The notes beneath the pieces were generated by a model that saw nothing but the letters and a program-made list of their open reading frames with translations, ran no database searches and was not told where the DNA came from. A program made the position numbers and the translations under genes. Of a DNA stretch of 64,000 nt, positions 28,655 through 38,928 are shown in pieces (the stretch's first letter is position 1; each line of letters starts with the position of its first letter). Origin of the DNA: Erwinia psidii (lineage in GTDB: Bacteria; Pseudomonadota; Gammaproteobacteria; Enterobacterales; Enterobacteriaceae); NCBI RefSeq assembly GCF_003846135.1, contig NZ_RHHM01000009.1:62001-126000 (forward strand). The letters run 5' to 3'.

Positions 28655-29322
28655 GACTGAAAACACTTTTCCCCCTGCTGATGCTGGTTATGGCCAGCGG
28701 TTGCCGCATGGGTGGGGCACAGACGCCGGAAGACACCGGCGAAATGCCTTACGGCGAGGTTGGTTTTGCATTTTTCACCCCGCGAGCCTTACCGGCGGTG
28801 GTGACAAAAGCGCTTATCATCGACAATGAGAAAGTCGTTTCGACCTACCGAACCCTCGACAGTACACAGGAAAATCCTGACAGCACAGGACGCTGGAGTA
28901 GCCGGATAAGCAGACACGCTCAGTTTAACAAAGCCCGGCATCCGCCAGCGCTGATGCTGTTCTGCTGGGACTCCATTATTGATAAAAAAACCTACGAGAC
29001 GCGCATTACCTTTTCGTCGTCACTTCGGGATGTCATGTCGACGCCAACCGGTAAAGACAGGAGGGGCAATACGGCCTGGTATGACACCCTGTTACTCGGC
29101 CTGGCACCTGAGGGTAAAGTGCGTATCTGGCTGCAGAACAGCGCGGGAGGCGACAATCTGCCGGTTGAACCGGTAAAAATCACCACGCTGTCCGGGGAGA
29201 AACTGGATGCCTGTAAGGATGTGCCTTCGCGGATTGACTTCAACTACAGTATTCCAGATGGATACGATCAGTACATCAGGGACTTTATCAAAGGGAAAAC
29301 CTATCCTTATGGGAAGTGGTAA
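28651..29322 (+). CDS. DUF2931 lipoprotein, probable Tle1 immunity protein
   Basis: A 223-residue protein. MRLKTLFPLLMLVMASGC is a lipoprotein signal with the lipobox ending in Cys18, so it should be anchored in the envelope. TAWYDTLLLGLAPEGKVRIWL is the hallmark of DUF2931. Lipoproteins of this family are often encoded next to Tle1 genes, where they act as immunity proteins in the periplasm. I chose ATG 28651, which overlaps the tle1 stop and follows GAAGAAGG; an upstream start at 28612 would destroy the signal peptide. The immunity role is inferred from position and lipobox. Confidence 0.78.
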   Translation: MRLKTLFPLLMLVMASGCRMGGAQTPEDTGEMPYGEVGFAFFTPRALPAVVTKALIIDNEKVVSTYRTLDSTQENPDSTGRWSSRISRHAQFNKARHPPALMLFCWDSIIDKKTYETRITFSSSLRDVMSTPTGKDRRGNTAWYDTLLLGLAPEGKVRIWLQNSAGGDNLPVEPVKITTLSGEKLDACKDVPSRIDFNYSIPDGYDQYIRDFIKGKTYPYGKW

Positions 29323-29373
29323 CAGTGTCCTCCAAAGGATCCTGCCAGGACCCTTTTTCATCATTGCGTTCCC

Positions 29374-29404
29374 AAAACATCTTCTCTCACTGAGAAGATG
29401 TTTT
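29374..29404. terminator. Bidirectional terminator after the effector-immunity pair
   Basis: AAAACATCTTCTC and GAGAAGATGTTTT form a 13-bp perfect palindromic stem with a 5-base loop, with four T's ending each strand. Confidence 0.85.
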
Positions 29405-29794
29405 GCACTTCCCGAAGTTACACCACTGCATTACCCAAGGAGAACACGCTGGCCAGGGGGATTCTGGTTTTCTCAGTAAGAGGGAAAAATGAAACGTAAT
29501 GTTTTTTTCCGCTATAAAACAGCGCGAAAGAATATATCTCGATCAAGAACCCGTCCCATCAGGCTGTTTTAATGCTTATCGGTTCCGGGGCTGGTTGCTG
29601 TCTTCTGGTGCAGGATAAGCGCGTCCTGACTGATAAAAAAACGGCGTCTGCCCGTTGTTATCTGCTTGCCGCAGGGCAATCCAACGGACGGTGGCTTTTG
29701 GCGAGCAATAAAAAACGGGAACCATGATGTCCCCGCTTTTTGTGTTTTCAGTGTAGCCAAGACTGAGCGTCAAACACCACTCAGGTAATGCGCC
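29405..29794. other. Right flank of accessory island
   Basis: About 390 bases between the terminator and the glpD stop. Short frames on the minus strand (for example ending near 29576) match nothing I recognise. I see no gene here; it is probably island debris. Confidence 0.4.
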
Positions 29795-31303
29795 TCAGGA
29801 GGCCAGTGACAACGACGGTTTTTTGCCGTGCTCTGCCAGCCACTCACCCACGCGGGTGCGCTGTGTCTCGTTAAGCCACATCCCTTCTTTGGTCCGGCGC
29901 CACAGCGCATCATCCGTTTCCCGTACCCATTCATTTTTCACCAGGTAGCGCAACTCTGCCTCATAGAAATGGTGGCCAAAGCATTCGCCCAAATCTTCCA
30001 GGCTTTTCGCCTCTTTCAGCAACAGCTCGCTGTTGCTACCGTAGGTGCGCGCATAGTGACGCGCCATTGCTTCGGTGATAAAGGGATAGCGGCGGCGCAG
30101 GCTGGCCGCGTAATCTTCACTGCTACCGGCAATATCACCCCCCGGCAGCACGCAGTTTTTAGTCCAGGCCGAACCGACTTTAGGGTAGTACTTCACCAGT
30201 TTTTCCAGCGCATGTTCAGCAAGTTTACGGTAGGTTGTCAGCTTGCCACCGAAGACCGACAGCAGCGGAGCCTGACCGTTCTCGTCACGTACATCAAGCG
30301 TGTAATCCCGGGTGATGGCCTGCGGTGAATCCGACTCATCATCACAAAGCGGACGCACACCGGAGTAAGACCAGACGATGTCTTCCTCGCTGAGCGTTTT
30401 TTTGAAGTGATTATTGTAAACCTTTAACAGATAGGCGGTTTCTTTTTCGTCAATCTGCACGTTTTTCGGATCGCCTTTGTATTCAACATCGGTGGTGCCG
30501 ATAATGGAGAACTCATCCATCCACGGAATGACAAACACGATACGGTTATCTTCGTTTTGCAGAATATAGGCCTGCTTCTGGGCATGCACACGCGGCACCA
30601 CGATATGACTGCCTTTGATCAGGCGGATGCCATAAGGGGATTTCAGTTGCAGACCATCATCAAACAGCTGTTTGACCCACGGTCCTGCGGCGTTAACCAG
30701 TCCTCTGGCCTGCCAGGTGAAGGTTTTACCGCTGTCAACATCTTCCGCTTCCACCGTCCACAGACCGTTTTCCCGCCATGCACGGGTGACTCTGGTACGG
30801 GTACGCACTTCACCACCGTGTTTTTCCACTTCCTGGGCATTGAGCACCACCAGACGGGCATCATCCACCCAGCAATCGGAATATTCGAAACCGCGCACAA
30901 TTTCAGGTTTTAACACCGATTCTGCACCAAAACGCAACCCTTTACTGCCTGGCAGACTGGTACGTTTACCCAGATGGTCATACATAAACAGCCCAACGCG
31001 GATCATCCATGCGGGACGCAGATGTGGGCGGTGTGGCAGACGAAAGCGCATGGGGAAAGCGATGTGAGGTGCCATTTTCAACAGGACTTCACGTTCGGCC
31101 AGCGCTTCGCTGACCAGGCGGAACTCGTAATGCTCCAGGTAACGAAGGCCACCGTGGATCAGTTTTGAACTGGCAGAAGAGGTTGCGCAGGCCAAATCTT
31201 GCGCTTCCAGCATCAGCACAGACAGGCCGCGTCCTGCGGCATCAGCCGCAATGCCAGCGCCGTTGATACCGCCGCCGATTACGATCAAGTCTTTGGTTTC
31301 CAC
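29795..31303 (-). CDS. glpD: Aerobic glycerol-3-phosphate dehydrogenase GlpD
   Basis: A 502-residue membrane-associated flavoprotein that oxidises glycerol-3-phosphate to dihydroxyacetone phosphate and passes electrons to quinone. DLIVIGGGINGAGIAADAAGRG near the N-terminus is the FAD-binding fold, followed by TSSASSKLIHGGLRYLEHYEF and SGVRPLCDDE. I chose the GTG at 31303 (VETKDL, as METKDL in E. coli) because GGAGGGG lies five bases before it; the upstream ATG at 31354 would lie inside the GlpR operators. Length equals that of the family. Confidence 0.95.
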   Translation of the reverse strand: METKDLIVIGGGINGAGIAADAAGRGLSVLMLEAQDLACATSSASSKLIHGGLRYLEHYEFRLVSEALAEREVLLKMAPHIAFPMRFRLPHRPHLRPAWMIRVGLFMYDHLGKRTSLPGSKGLRFGAESVLKPEIVRGFEYSDCWVDDARLVVLNAQEVEKHGGEVRTRTRVTRAWRENGLWTVEAEDVDSGKTFTWQARGLVNAAGPWVKQLFDDGLQLKSPYGIRLIKGSHIVVPRVHAQKQAYILQNEDNRIVFVIPWMDEFSIIGTTDVEYKGDPKNVQIDEKETAYLLKVYNNHFKKTLSEEDIVWSYSGVRPLCDDESDSPQAITRDYTLDVRDENGQAPLLSVFGGKLTTYRKLAEHALEKLVKYYPKVGSAWTKNCVLPGGDIAGSSEDYAASLRRRYPFITEAMARHYARTYGSNSELLLKEAKSLEDLGECFGHHFYEAELRYLVKNEWVRETDDALWRRTKEGMWLNETQRTRVGEWLAEHGKKPSLSLAS

Positions 31304-31315
31304 GTCATCCCCTCC

Positions 31316-31355
31316 AATGTTCGAAATAGTTCTTATATGTTCGTTTTCGAGCATA
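31316..31355 (-). promoter_or_regulatory. Tandem GlpR operators of glpD
   Basis: TATGTTCG-TTTT-CGAGCATA at 31336-31355 is a near-perfect inverted repeat of the GlpR half-site (TATGTTCG). An adjacent 20-base unit at 31316-31335 starts with the half-site AATGTTCG but has a poor second half. Two adjoining operators at glpD are known in E. coli. Confidence 0.78.
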
Positions 31356-31526
31356 ATAATAATCGTAAACCTGAACCGATGCCAGCGTTAACCTGATAAA
31401 AACATTTATGCGTGATCCAGATAACATATCCATCGGCAGAAAAGGCCTTTAGCCCTTATTTTTTCCGGGTTATTGTCAGTGGGGTTCGCGTTACAATGGC
31501 CGCCCCTTATTGAGTGAGATCCGATC

Positions 31527-31856
31527 ATGGAACAATTTGAGTGCATCAGTGTGCAACAGGCGCAGGCACATCTGGCGAACGGGCCTGCGTTGCTGGTCGA
31601 TATTCGTGACCCGCAAAGTTTTGCGACAGCCCATGCCAGCGGTGCGTTTCATCTGACCAATGACTCACTGCATGAATTTATCACCACCAGCGATCGGCAC
31701 ACGCCGGTACTGGTGATGTGTTATCACGGTAACAGCAGTAAAAGTGCCGCTCAGTATTTGCTGACGCAGGGTTTTGAGCAGGTTTACAGCATTGACGGTG
31801 GTTTTGAGGCGTGGCGCACGGTGTTCCCTCAGCAGGTGCAACCCGCGTCATCCTGA
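31527..31856 (+). CDS. glpE: Thiosulfate sulfurtransferase GlpE
   Basis: A 109-residue single-domain rhodanese, one longer than E. coli GlpE. It moves sulfur from thiosulfate to cyanide or thioredoxin in vitro. The catalytic Cys65 lies in [15 protein letters not shown]. It opens a glpE-glpG-glpR run on the plus strand, divergent from glpD, as in E. coli. Confidence 0.93.
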   Translation: MEQFECISVQQAQAHLANGPALLVDIRDPQSFATAHASGAFHLTNDSLHEFITTSDRHTPVLVMCYHGNSSKSAAQYLLTQGFEQVYSIDGGFEAWRTVFPQQVQPASS

Positions 31857-31921
31857 TCCTGCGATCTGAGTGAGTTGCGGTATATACTGACGGCTTTTAT
31901 TTACAGGGGCTCCCGAAAGCG

Positions 31922-32743
31922 ATGATGCGCATTACTGAATTTGCTAATCCCCGCATGGCGCAGGCTTTTGTTGATTACATGGCGACAAAAGGCGTCCGGC
32001 TACGGATTGAACGTGAAAATAACTACACGCTATGGCTGGATGATGACGCGAAAGTGAATCTGGTCGAAAACGAACTTAATCAGTTTATCCGCGAGCCAAA
32101 TCATCCCCGTTATCAGGCGGCGAGTTGGCATTCTGGCACCACGCAAAGCGGTATCCACTATCGGCACACTTCGTTAATGACCCACCTTCGTGAGCGTGCC
32201 GGTCCACTGACCCTGAGCGTGATGGCAGCCTGTGTGCTGGTGTTTATCCTGATGCAAATCATTGGCTACCCAACGGTGATGAGCTGGCTGGCATGGCCGG
32301 ACGCTGACCAGCATTACCAGCTGTGGCGCTGGTTCTCCCATGCGCTACTGCATTTTTCGTTACTGCATCTGGTGTTTAATCTGCTGTGGTGGTGGTATCT
32401 CGGCGGGGTAATCGAAAAGCGCCTTGGCAGTGGCAAGCTGTTTGTCATTATGCTGATTTCCGCGCTGCTCAGTGGCTGGATGCAGGCAAAATTCAGTGGC
32501 GTGATGTTTGGCGGCCTGTCAGGAGCGGTGTATGCGTTGATGGGATATGCCTGGCTGCGGGGAGAGCGCGATCCGGCAAGCGGTATTTACCTTGAGCGCG
32601 GGATGATGGCGTTTGCCATTATCTGGCTGGTGGTTGGCTATATGGGCTGGTTCGGCCTCTCTATCGCCAACGCGGCGCACGTTACCGGCCTGCTGGTTGG
32701 GCTGGCGATGGCATTTGTTGATACCCGGCAGAGAAAATCCTGA
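31922..32743 (+). CDS. glpG: Rhomboid intramembrane serine protease GlpG
   Basis: A 273-residue inner-membrane protease that cleaves within the lipid bilayer; it has an N-terminal cytosolic domain (1 to about 90) and six membrane segments. The catalytic dyad is visible as Ser200 in [11 protein letters not shown] and His253 in [17 protein letters not shown] contains the conserved oxyanion-site His and Asn153. The start ATGATG is two codons either way, like other family members. It lies between glpE and glpR. Confidence 0.95.
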   Translation: MMRITEFANPRMAQAFVDYMATKGVRLRIERENNYTLWLDDDAKVNLVENELNQFIREPNHPRYQAASWHSGTTQSGIHYRHTSLMTHLRERAGPLTLSVMAACVLVFILMQIIGYPTVMSWLAWPDADQHYQLWRWFSHALLHFSLLHLVFNLLWWWYLGGVIEKRLGSGKLFVIMLISALLSGWMQAKFSGVMFGGLSGAVYALMGYAWLRGERDPASGIYLERGMMAFAIIWLVVGYMGWFGLSIANAAHVTGLLVGLAMAFVDTRQRKS

Positions 32744-32782
32744 CCGGAATGTTAGCAGGGACGCGGCAAACAGGAGAGTTTT

Positions 32783-33541
32783 GTGAAGCAAACGCAACGT
32801 CACGACGCCATTATCGATCTGGTGCGGCGCCAGGGATATGTCAGTACCGAAGAACTGGTGGATCACTTTACCGTCAGCCCACAAACGATTCGCCGTGATT
32901 TAAACGATCTGGCGGAGCAGAACAAAATCCAGCGCCATCACGGTGGTGCGGCGCTGCCCTCCACATCCGAAAATACCGCCTGGCAGGACCGTAAAATGAT
33001 GTGGTCGGCGGAAAAAGCCCGCATTGCCCAGCGTGTCGCCAGCCAGATCCCGGATGGTGCTTCATTGTTTATTGATATCGGCACCACGCCAGAGGCGGTC
33101 GCCCATGCGTTGCTCAACCATAATCATTTGCGTGTGGTGACCAACAACCTCAATGTGGCGATGCTGCTGATGTCCAAGCCGGATTTCAGTCTGATTGTCG
33201 CGGGTGGAGAGGTGCGCACCCGCGATGGTGGCATCATGGGCGAGGCAACCCTTGACTATATTTCCCAGTTTCGTCTTGATTACGGCATTCTGGGCATCAG
33301 CGGCATTGATATGGATGGGTCGCTGCTGGACTTTGATTATCATGAAGTTCGCACCAAACGCGCAATTATTGAGAATTCCCGCTGTGTGATGCTGGTGACT
33401 GACCATTCAAAATTTGGCCGTAATGCCATGGTAAATCTGGGCAACATGAGCCTGATCGATTACCTGTTCACCGACGGGCTACCGCCGCCCAGCGTGCTGA
33501 AAACCATTCAACAGCATGAGGTGCATCTGGAGCTGTGCTGA
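32783..33541 (+). CDS. glpR: Glycerol-3-phosphate repressor GlpR (DeoR family)
   Basis: A 252-residue DeoR-type repressor, the same length as in E. coli, that represses the glp regulon until glycerol-3-phosphate binds. The helix-turn-helix region is YVSTEELVDHFTVSPQTIRRDLNDL at about 18-42, and the sugar-phosphate domain has DIGTTPEAVAHAL and FDYHEVRTKRAII. It starts at GTG with CAGGAGAG eight bases upstream. Its operators are recognisable at glpD. A perfect terminator follows at 33617. Confidence 0.95.
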   Translation: MKQTQRHDAIIDLVRRQGYVSTEELVDHFTVSPQTIRRDLNDLAEQNKIQRHHGGAALPSTSENTAWQDRKMMWSAEKARIAQRVASQIPDGASLFIDIGTTPEAVAHALLNHNHLRVVTNNLNVAMLLMSKPDFSLIVAGGEVRTRDGGIMGEATLDYISQFRLDYGILGISGIDMDGSLLDFDYHEVRTKRAIIENSRCVMLVTDHSKFGRNAMVNLGNMSLIDYLFTDGLPPPSVLKTIQQHEVHLELC

Positions 33542-33616
33542 AAGGGACTCTGGTTCCCAGGGTAAGATGAAATAAGCCCATTGATAGCAATCTTTACCGA
33601 CCACCTTCTGTAGCAC

Positions 33617-33649
33617 AAATTCAGCCCGCGCCGTGCGGGCTGAATTTTA
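33617..33649 (+). terminator. Terminator after glpR
   Basis: AAATTCAGCCCGC and GCGGGCTGAATTT form a perfect 13-bp stem with a 5-base loop, ending in TTTTA. It separates glpR from malP. Confidence 0.9.
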
Positions 33650-33752
33650 TCTCCCTGCAAACGCGCAATTTCTGCTGTTCGGGTCTTAACTGTAAGAGTT
33701 CCGGCCAATTTGCAATTCCAATTCCCCTTTTCCCTTTGCAGAAGGAAGCGGT

Positions 33753-36155
33753 ATGTCGCAGCAGAAATTTAATCTGGCACGTTTTGAGGCGGCACTGACC
33801 CGCCAGTGGCAGCACCTTGGTTTAGCTTCCGCCACGGAAATGACCCGCCATCAGTGGTGGCAGGCGCTGAGCGGTGCGCTGGCAGAATTGCTGGCCGCCA
33901 TGCCAGCCGCCAAACCGGCAAAGAAGCAGCGGCATGTAAATTACCTCTCAATGGAATTTTTAATCGGCAGGCTGACCGGCAATAACCTGATGAATCTCGG
34001 CTGGTTTAACGAGGTGAAAGCCGCGCTGGCAGAGCATCAGGTTTCCCTGAGCGAACTGCTGGAAGAGGAGGTGGATCCGGCGTTGGGTAACGGCGGTCTG
34101 GGGAGGCTGGCTGCCTGCTTTCTGGATTCGATGGCGACGGTGGGGCAGTCTGCTACTGGCTATGGTCTTAACTATCAGTATGGCCTGTTTCGCCAGTCAT
34201 TTCACCACGGCCAGCAGCGTGAAGCACCGGATGACTGGCATCGTGAACGCTATCCATGGTTTCGTCACAATGCGGCGCTGGATGTGCCGGTTGGTTTTGG
34301 TGGCAAGGTAGTCAAAACCAACGCGGATAGCTTTGTGTGGCACCCTGCGGTAACTCTGCGTGGCGAAGCCTGGGATTTGCCCGTCACCGGTTATCATAAT
34401 GGCGTTGTTCAGCCTCTCAGGCTGTGGCAGGCGACCCACCCGGAACCTTTCAACCTGACCCTGTTTAATGACGGTAAGTTTTTGCAGTCTGAACAGCAGG
34501 GTATTGATGCGGCAAAGCTGACCAAGGTGCTCTATCCCAATGATAATCATCAGCAGGGTAAGCAATTGCGGCTGATGCAGCAGTATTTTCAGTGCGCCTG
34601 TTCGGTGGCGGATATTTTGCGACGCCACCTTGGTGCCGGACGGAAAATCAGCGAGTTGTCAGACTATGAAGTGATCCAGCTAAACGATACCCATCCAACC
34701 ATCGCCATCCCTGAGATGTTGCGTGTCCTGCTTGATGAGCACCAGATGGCGTGGGATCAGGCCTGGGCTGTCACCAGTAAAACCTTCGCCTATACCAACC
34801 ATACCCTGATGCCGGAAGCGCTGGAGCGCTGGGATCAGAAGCTGGTGCGTTCGCTGCTGCCACGCCACTACATGATTGTAAAAGAGATCAACAAGCGTTT
34901 TAAAAAGGTGGTGGATAAACACTGGCCAGGGGATGAAGCAAAATGGGAAAAGCTGGCGGTGCTCTATGATCATCAGTTACGCATGGCTAACCTGTGCGTG
35001 GTCAGCGGCTTTGCCGTCAACGGTGTGGCGGCGCTCCATTCCGATCTGGTGGTGAAAGATCTGTTCCCGGAATATCACCAGCTGTGGCCGCAGAAGTTTC
35101 ATAATGTCACTAACGGCATTACGCCGCGCCGCTGGCTGAAACAGTGCAACCCCGCACTGTCCGGGCTGATCGATGAAACGCTGAAGGTGGAATGGGTAAA
35201 TCACCTTGATGCACTTAAAGGCCTGGAGCCAGCGGCCGAGGATGCGGCTTTTCGCCAACGCTTCCGGCAGATTAAACATGATAACAAGGTCCGGCTGGCG
35301 GAATATATCGATAGCCTGACAGGTATTAAGGTCAACCCGGATGCCCTTTTTGACGTGCAGATCAAACGTCTGCATGAATATAAACGTCAGCATCTTGGCC
35401 TGCTGCACATTCTTTCCTGCTATAAACAGCTTCGCGATAACCCGCAGATGGAAATGGTGCCGCGCGTTTTCCTGTTTGGGGCCAAAGCGGCTCCCGGCTA
35501 TTACCTTGCCAAGAACATTATCTACGCTATCAACAAGGTGGCGGAGAAAATTAATCACGACCCGGTAATCGGTGACAGGCTGAAGGTGGTGTTCATCCCG
35601 GATTACCGCATCACGGCGGCGGAGCTGATGATCCCGGCTGCCGATCTCTCTGAGCAGATCTCCACCGCAGGCTATGAAGCTTCCGGCACCGGCAATATGA
35701 AACTGGCGCTGAACGGCGCCCTGACCATCGGCACGCTGGACGGGGCCAATGTTGAAATCGCTGAACAGGTGGGCGAAGAGAATATCTTTATTTTCGGTCA
35801 TACCGTGGACGAGGTAAAAGCCCTGAAAGCAAAACGCTATGACCCCGTTAAGCTGCGAAAAAAGGACAAGCATCTGGATGCCATTTTGAAAGAGCTGGAA
35901 AAAGGCTTCTTCAGCGGTGGTGATAAACATGCTTTCGATATGATGTTGAGCAGCCTTGGCAAAGGAGGCGATCCCTGGCTGGTGCTGGCTGATTTTGCCA
36001 GCTATATGGCAGCACAGAAGCGGGTTGAGGCGCTCTGGCGTGACAGGGAGGCATGGACGCGGGCGGCAATCCTCAACACGGCCCGTAGCGGCATGTTCAG
36101 TTCTGACCGTTCTATTCGTGACTATCAGCAGCGGATCTGGCAGGCACAGCGCTGA
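33753..36155 (+). CDS. malP: Maltodextrin phosphorylase MalP
   Basis: An 800-residue GT35 phosphorylase (E. coli MalP has 797) that releases glucose-1-phosphate from maltodextrins. The MalP-type N-terminus ([29 protein letters not shown]) separates it from GlgP. The pyridoxal-phosphate lysine lies in [15 protein letters not shown]. It is the first gene of malPQ, nine bases before malQ. malT, which precedes malP in E. coli, is not here: only 211 bases separate it from glpR, and I saw no MalT box core (GGATGA or GGAGGA on either strand) there. Confidence 0.95.
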   Translation: MSQQKFNLARFEAALTRQWQHLGLASATEMTRHQWWQALSGALAELLAAMPAAKPAKKQRHVNYLSMEFLIGRLTGNNLMNLGWFNEVKAALAEHQVSLSELLEEEVDPALGNGGLGRLAACFLDSMATVGQSATGYGLNYQYGLFRQSFHHGQQREAPDDWHRERYPWFRHNAALDVPVGFGGKVVKTNADSFVWHPAVTLRGEAWDLPVTGYHNGVVQPLRLWQATHPEPFNLTLFNDGKFLQSEQQGIDAAKLTKVLYPNDNHQQGKQLRLMQQYFQCACSVADILRRHLGAGRKISELSDYEVIQLNDTHPTIAIPEMLRVLLDEHQMAWDQAWAVTSKTFAYTNHTLMPEALERWDQKLVRSLLPRHYMIVKEINKRFKKVVDKHWPGDEAKWEKLAVLYDHQLRMANLCVVSGFAVNGVAALHSDLVVKDLFPEYHQLWPQKFHNVTNGITPRRWLKQCNPALSGLIDETLKVEWVNHLDALKGLEPAAEDAAFRQRFRQIKHDNKVRLAEYIDSLTGIKVNPDALFDVQIKRLHEYKRQHLGLLHILSCYKQLRDNPQMEMVPRVFLFGAKAAPGYYLAKNIIYAINKVAEKINHDPVIGDRLKVVFIPDYRITAAELMIPAADLSEQISTAGYEASGTGNMKLALNGALTIGTLDGANVEIAEQVGEENIFIFGHTVDEVKALKAKRYDPVKLRKKDKHLDAILKELEKGFFSGGDKHAFDMMLSSLGKGGDPWLVLADFASYMAAQKRVEALWRDREAWTRAAILNTARSGMFSSDRSIRDYQQRIWQAQR

Positions 36156-36164
36156 GGAGATGTC

Positions 36165-38261
36165 ATGAAGCGTAAGTCATTTGAACAGGCCGCCGCCGCC
36201 GCGGGGATTGCCGCCAGGTATATTAATGCGCGTGGCGAAACGCAAGAGATCGACAGTGACATCCGCCAGCGTTTGCTGGCGGCGATGTCGCCAGCCCGTG
36301 AGCTGAAACCCGGCCCGCTGCCACCCTGCAAGGTTTTTCTGCAAAAGCGTTCATTGCAAATCAAGGTGGCAGGAAAAGGCGACTATCAGTGGCAACTGGT
36401 GACGGAAAATGGCCGGGTATACAGCGGGTCGGTCAGCGCGGGTGATGCTATCGCGCTGCCGCGCAATCTGCCGCTGGGCTACCACCAGCTTTATTTACGT
36501 CAGGCCAGCAAACAGTGGGCGTGCCGCATCATTGTGGCCCCCGCACGCTGTTACGAGCCACAGGCGCTGTTGCAGGGCGAAAAGCTGTGGGGCAGTTGCG
36601 TCCAGCTGTACACCGTGCGTTCCCGTAGCAACTGGGGAATGGGCGACTTTGGCGATTTGGCACAACTGATAACAGAAGTTGCCGCACGCGGCGGGGCGTT
36701 TATTGGCCTTAATCCCCTGCATTCGCTTTACCCTGCCAGCCCGGAAAATGCCAGCCCGTACAGTCCCTCTTCACGGCGCTGGCTGAATGTGCTCTACATT
36801 GATGTGGCGGCCGTCGCCGATTTTCAGCTCAGTAAAGCGGCACAACGCTGGTGGCAGCAGAAGACTACCCAGCGGCGAGTGCAGCAGGCCAGAGAGATCG
36901 ACTGGGTTGATTACCCGCTGGTTGCCGATCTGAAATTGACGGGGCTGCGATACGCCTGGCAGCAGTTCAGTCTGCGTAGCGCTGATGATGCGGACCGGAC
37001 GGACTTCGAGGGGTTTATCAGGCAGGGCGGCGGCAGTCTTTTCTGGCAGGGGGCCTTTGATGCGCTGCATGGCGCGATGCTGAAGGAGGATGCGCATCGC
37101 TGGGGCTGGCCGGTCTGGCCAGCGGACTTACAGGATGTTCACGGTGAACAGGTGCAGCATTTTTGCCGCCAGCATGAGGATGAAGTACAGTTCTGGCTGT
37201 GGCTCCAGTGGCTGGCAAACCGGCAGTTTGACGCCTGCTGGCAACTGAGCCAGCAGTTGGAAATGCCGCTTGGGCTGTACCGCGATCTGGCGGTGGGCGT
37301 GGCGGAAGGCGGCGCGGAAACCTGGTGCGATCGTGAATTGTATTGTTTGCAGGCCTCGGTGGGGGCGCCACCCGATATTCTTGGCCCACAGGGACAGAAC
37401 TGGGGGCTGCCGCCTGCCGATCCCCATGTGATGGCGGCGCGGGGATGGCAGCCATTTATCGAACTTTTACGGGCCAATATGGCCAGTTGCGGCGCGCTGC
37501 GTATCGATCACGTTATGTCGATGCTTCGTCTGTGGTGGATACCGAAAGGAGAAACCGCTGACTTTGGTGCTTATGTCTACTATCCGGTGGATGACTTGCT
37601 GGCCATTCTTGCCCTGGAGAGCCAGCGGCACCGGTGTATGGTGATCGGTGAAGATTTGGGGACCGTTCCGCCAGAGATCGTGGCGAAGCTTCGCGACAGC
37701 GGCGTCTATTCCTGGAAAGTACTGTGGTTTGAACAGGAAAATATCGACACTTATCGCTCCCCTGACGCCTGGCCGCGCCAGTCGATGGCCAGCGCCACGA
37801 CCCACGACCTGCCGACCCTGCGTGGCTTCTGGAGCGCGGGCGATTTGTCGCTGGGAGAGAAACTGGGCGTTTATCCCGACCGGGTAATATTACGGTCGCT
37901 GTATCAGGACAGGGCCAGACAAAAACAGGCGTTGCTCAATGCGTTACATCAGTATGGCTGCCTGCCGAAACGCAGCGGGAAACGCGCCAGCCTGATGAAA
38001 ATGACCCCGGATCTGAATCGTGCAATGCAGCGGTTTATTGCTGACAGTCACAGTGCGTTGCTTGGGTTGCAGCCGGAGGACTGGCTTGATATGGCACTGC
38101 CGGTCAATGTGCCCGGTACTACCGATAGCTATGCCAACTGGCGAAGGAAACTCAGTATGACGCTGGAGGAGATATTTGCCGACTCACGTATCAACCGCTT
38201 GCTGAAGGATCTTAACCGGCGGCGTAAGGCCAGAATAGGGCAGCGAAAACAGACCACCTGA
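36165..38261 (+). CDS. malQ: 4-alpha-glucanotransferase (amylomaltase) MalQ
   Basis: A 698-residue GH77 enzyme that transfers glucan chains between maltodextrins and releases glucose. The catalytic regions are LRIDHVMSMLRLWWIP (nucleophile Asp), MVIGEDLGTVP (acid Glu) and TTHDLPTLRGFW. GAGGAG lies six bases before the ATG. It is the second gene of malPQ; together with MalP it supplies glucose and glucose-1-phosphate. Confidence 0.95.
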   Translation: MKRKSFEQAAAAAGIAARYINARGETQEIDSDIRQRLLAAMSPARELKPGPLPPCKVFLQKRSLQIKVAGKGDYQWQLVTENGRVYSGSVSAGDAIALPRNLPLGYHQLYLRQASKQWACRIIVAPARCYEPQALLQGEKLWGSCVQLYTVRSRSNWGMGDFGDLAQLITEVAARGGAFIGLNPLHSLYPASPENASPYSPSSRRWLNVLYIDVAAVADFQLSKAAQRWWQQKTTQRRVQQAREIDWVDYPLVADLKLTGLRYAWQQFSLRSADDADRTDFEGFIRQGGGSLFWQGAFDALHGAMLKEDAHRWGWPVWPADLQDVHGEQVQHFCRQHEDEVQFWLWLQWLANRQFDACWQLSQQLEMPLGLYRDLAVGVAEGGAETWCDRELYCLQASVGAPPDILGPQGQNWGLPPADPHVMAARGWQPFIELLRANMASCGALRIDHVMSMLRLWWIPKGETADFGAYVYYPVDDLLAILALESQRHRCMVIGEDLGTVPPEIVAKLRDSGVYSWKVLWFEQENIDTYRSPDAWPRQSMASATTHDLPTLRGFWSAGDLSLGEKLGVYPDRVILRSLYQDRARQKQALLNALHQYGCLPKRSGKRASLMKMTPDLNRAMQRFIADSHSALLGLQPEDWLDMALPVNVPGTTDSYANWRRKLSMTLEEIFADSRINRLLKDLNRRRKARIGQRKQTT

Positions 38262-38265
38262 ACCG

Positions 38266-38288
38266 CCCGGCGGAGGTTTTCCGCCGGG
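38266..38288. terminator. Terminator between malQ and nfuA
   Basis: CCCGGCGG and CCGCCGGG form an 8-bp stem with an AGGTTTT loop. It lies between two convergent genes and could serve both, though neither strand has a long T-tract. Confidence 0.6.
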
Positions 38289-38294
38289 GCGCTT

Positions 38295-38870
38295 TCAGTA
38301 AAACGAATGTTCGCCGCGCTGATGTTCGGTCAGATCGCGCACGCCTTTCAGCTCAGGGAAAGTGGCCAACAGCTCTTTTTCAATGCCTTCTTTCAGCGTG
38401 ACATCTACCATTGAACAACCGTTACAGCCACCGCCAAATTGCAGGATGGCGTAGCCGTCATCGGTAATTTCCATCAGCGACACCTTGCCGCCGTGGCTGG
38501 CCAGTTGCGGGTTGATCTGTGCCTGTAACTGATACTCGACGCGTTCAATCAGTGGTGCATCATCGTTTACCTTACGCATTTTAGCGTTGGGCGCTTTCAG
38601 CGTCAGCTGTGAACCCAGATTGTCGGTAACGAAGTCAATTTCAGCCTCTTCCAGGTAAGGCGCGCTCAGTTCATCAACAAAAGCAGACAGTTTCTCAAAC
38701 TTCAGCTCTTGATCGGTGGCTTCTACCGCATCGGGTGGGCAGTAGGAGACGCCACACTCGGCGGTTGGCGTACCCGGATTAATAACGAATACGCGGATCT
38801 GAGTGCCTGCTTCCTGTTTGGAAAGCAGTTTGGCGAAATGCTCCTGGGCAGAGTCTGTAATTCGGATCAT
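38295..38870 (-). CDS. nfuA: Fe-S cluster biogenesis carrier NfuA
   Basis: A 191-residue protein equal in length to E. coli NfuA: an N-terminal degenerate A-type scaffold domain, then an Nfu domain whose CxxC (Cys149 and Cys152 in [11 protein letters not shown]) holds a 4Fe-4S cluster at the dimer interface. It delivers clusters to targets such as aconitase under oxidative or iron stress. It lies 59 bases after gntX on the same strand. Confidence 0.95.
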   Translation of the reverse strand: MIRITDSAQEHFAKLLSKQEAGTQIRVFVINPGTPTAECGVSYCPPDAVEATDQELKFEKLSAFVDELSAPYLEEAEIDFVTDNLGSQLTLKAPNAKMRKVNDDAPLIERVEYQLQAQINPQLASHGGKVSLMEITDDGYAILQFGGGCNGCSMVDVTLKEGIEKELLATFPELKGVRDLTEHQRGEHSFY

Positions 38871-38928
38871 GGCGATTGCTCAATAGTTGACTAATTTAGT
38901 TGGTTATAATACGCCCATCACCGACGCT

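Noticed and set aside
29576-29773. A 65-codon minus-strand frame after the Tle1 immunity gene
   Set aside because: No motif or start signal; neighbouring sequence shows island decay.
34977-35930. A 317-codon minus-strand frame inside malP
   Set aside because: It is a shadow of the malP coding strand with no recognisable domain or ribosome site.
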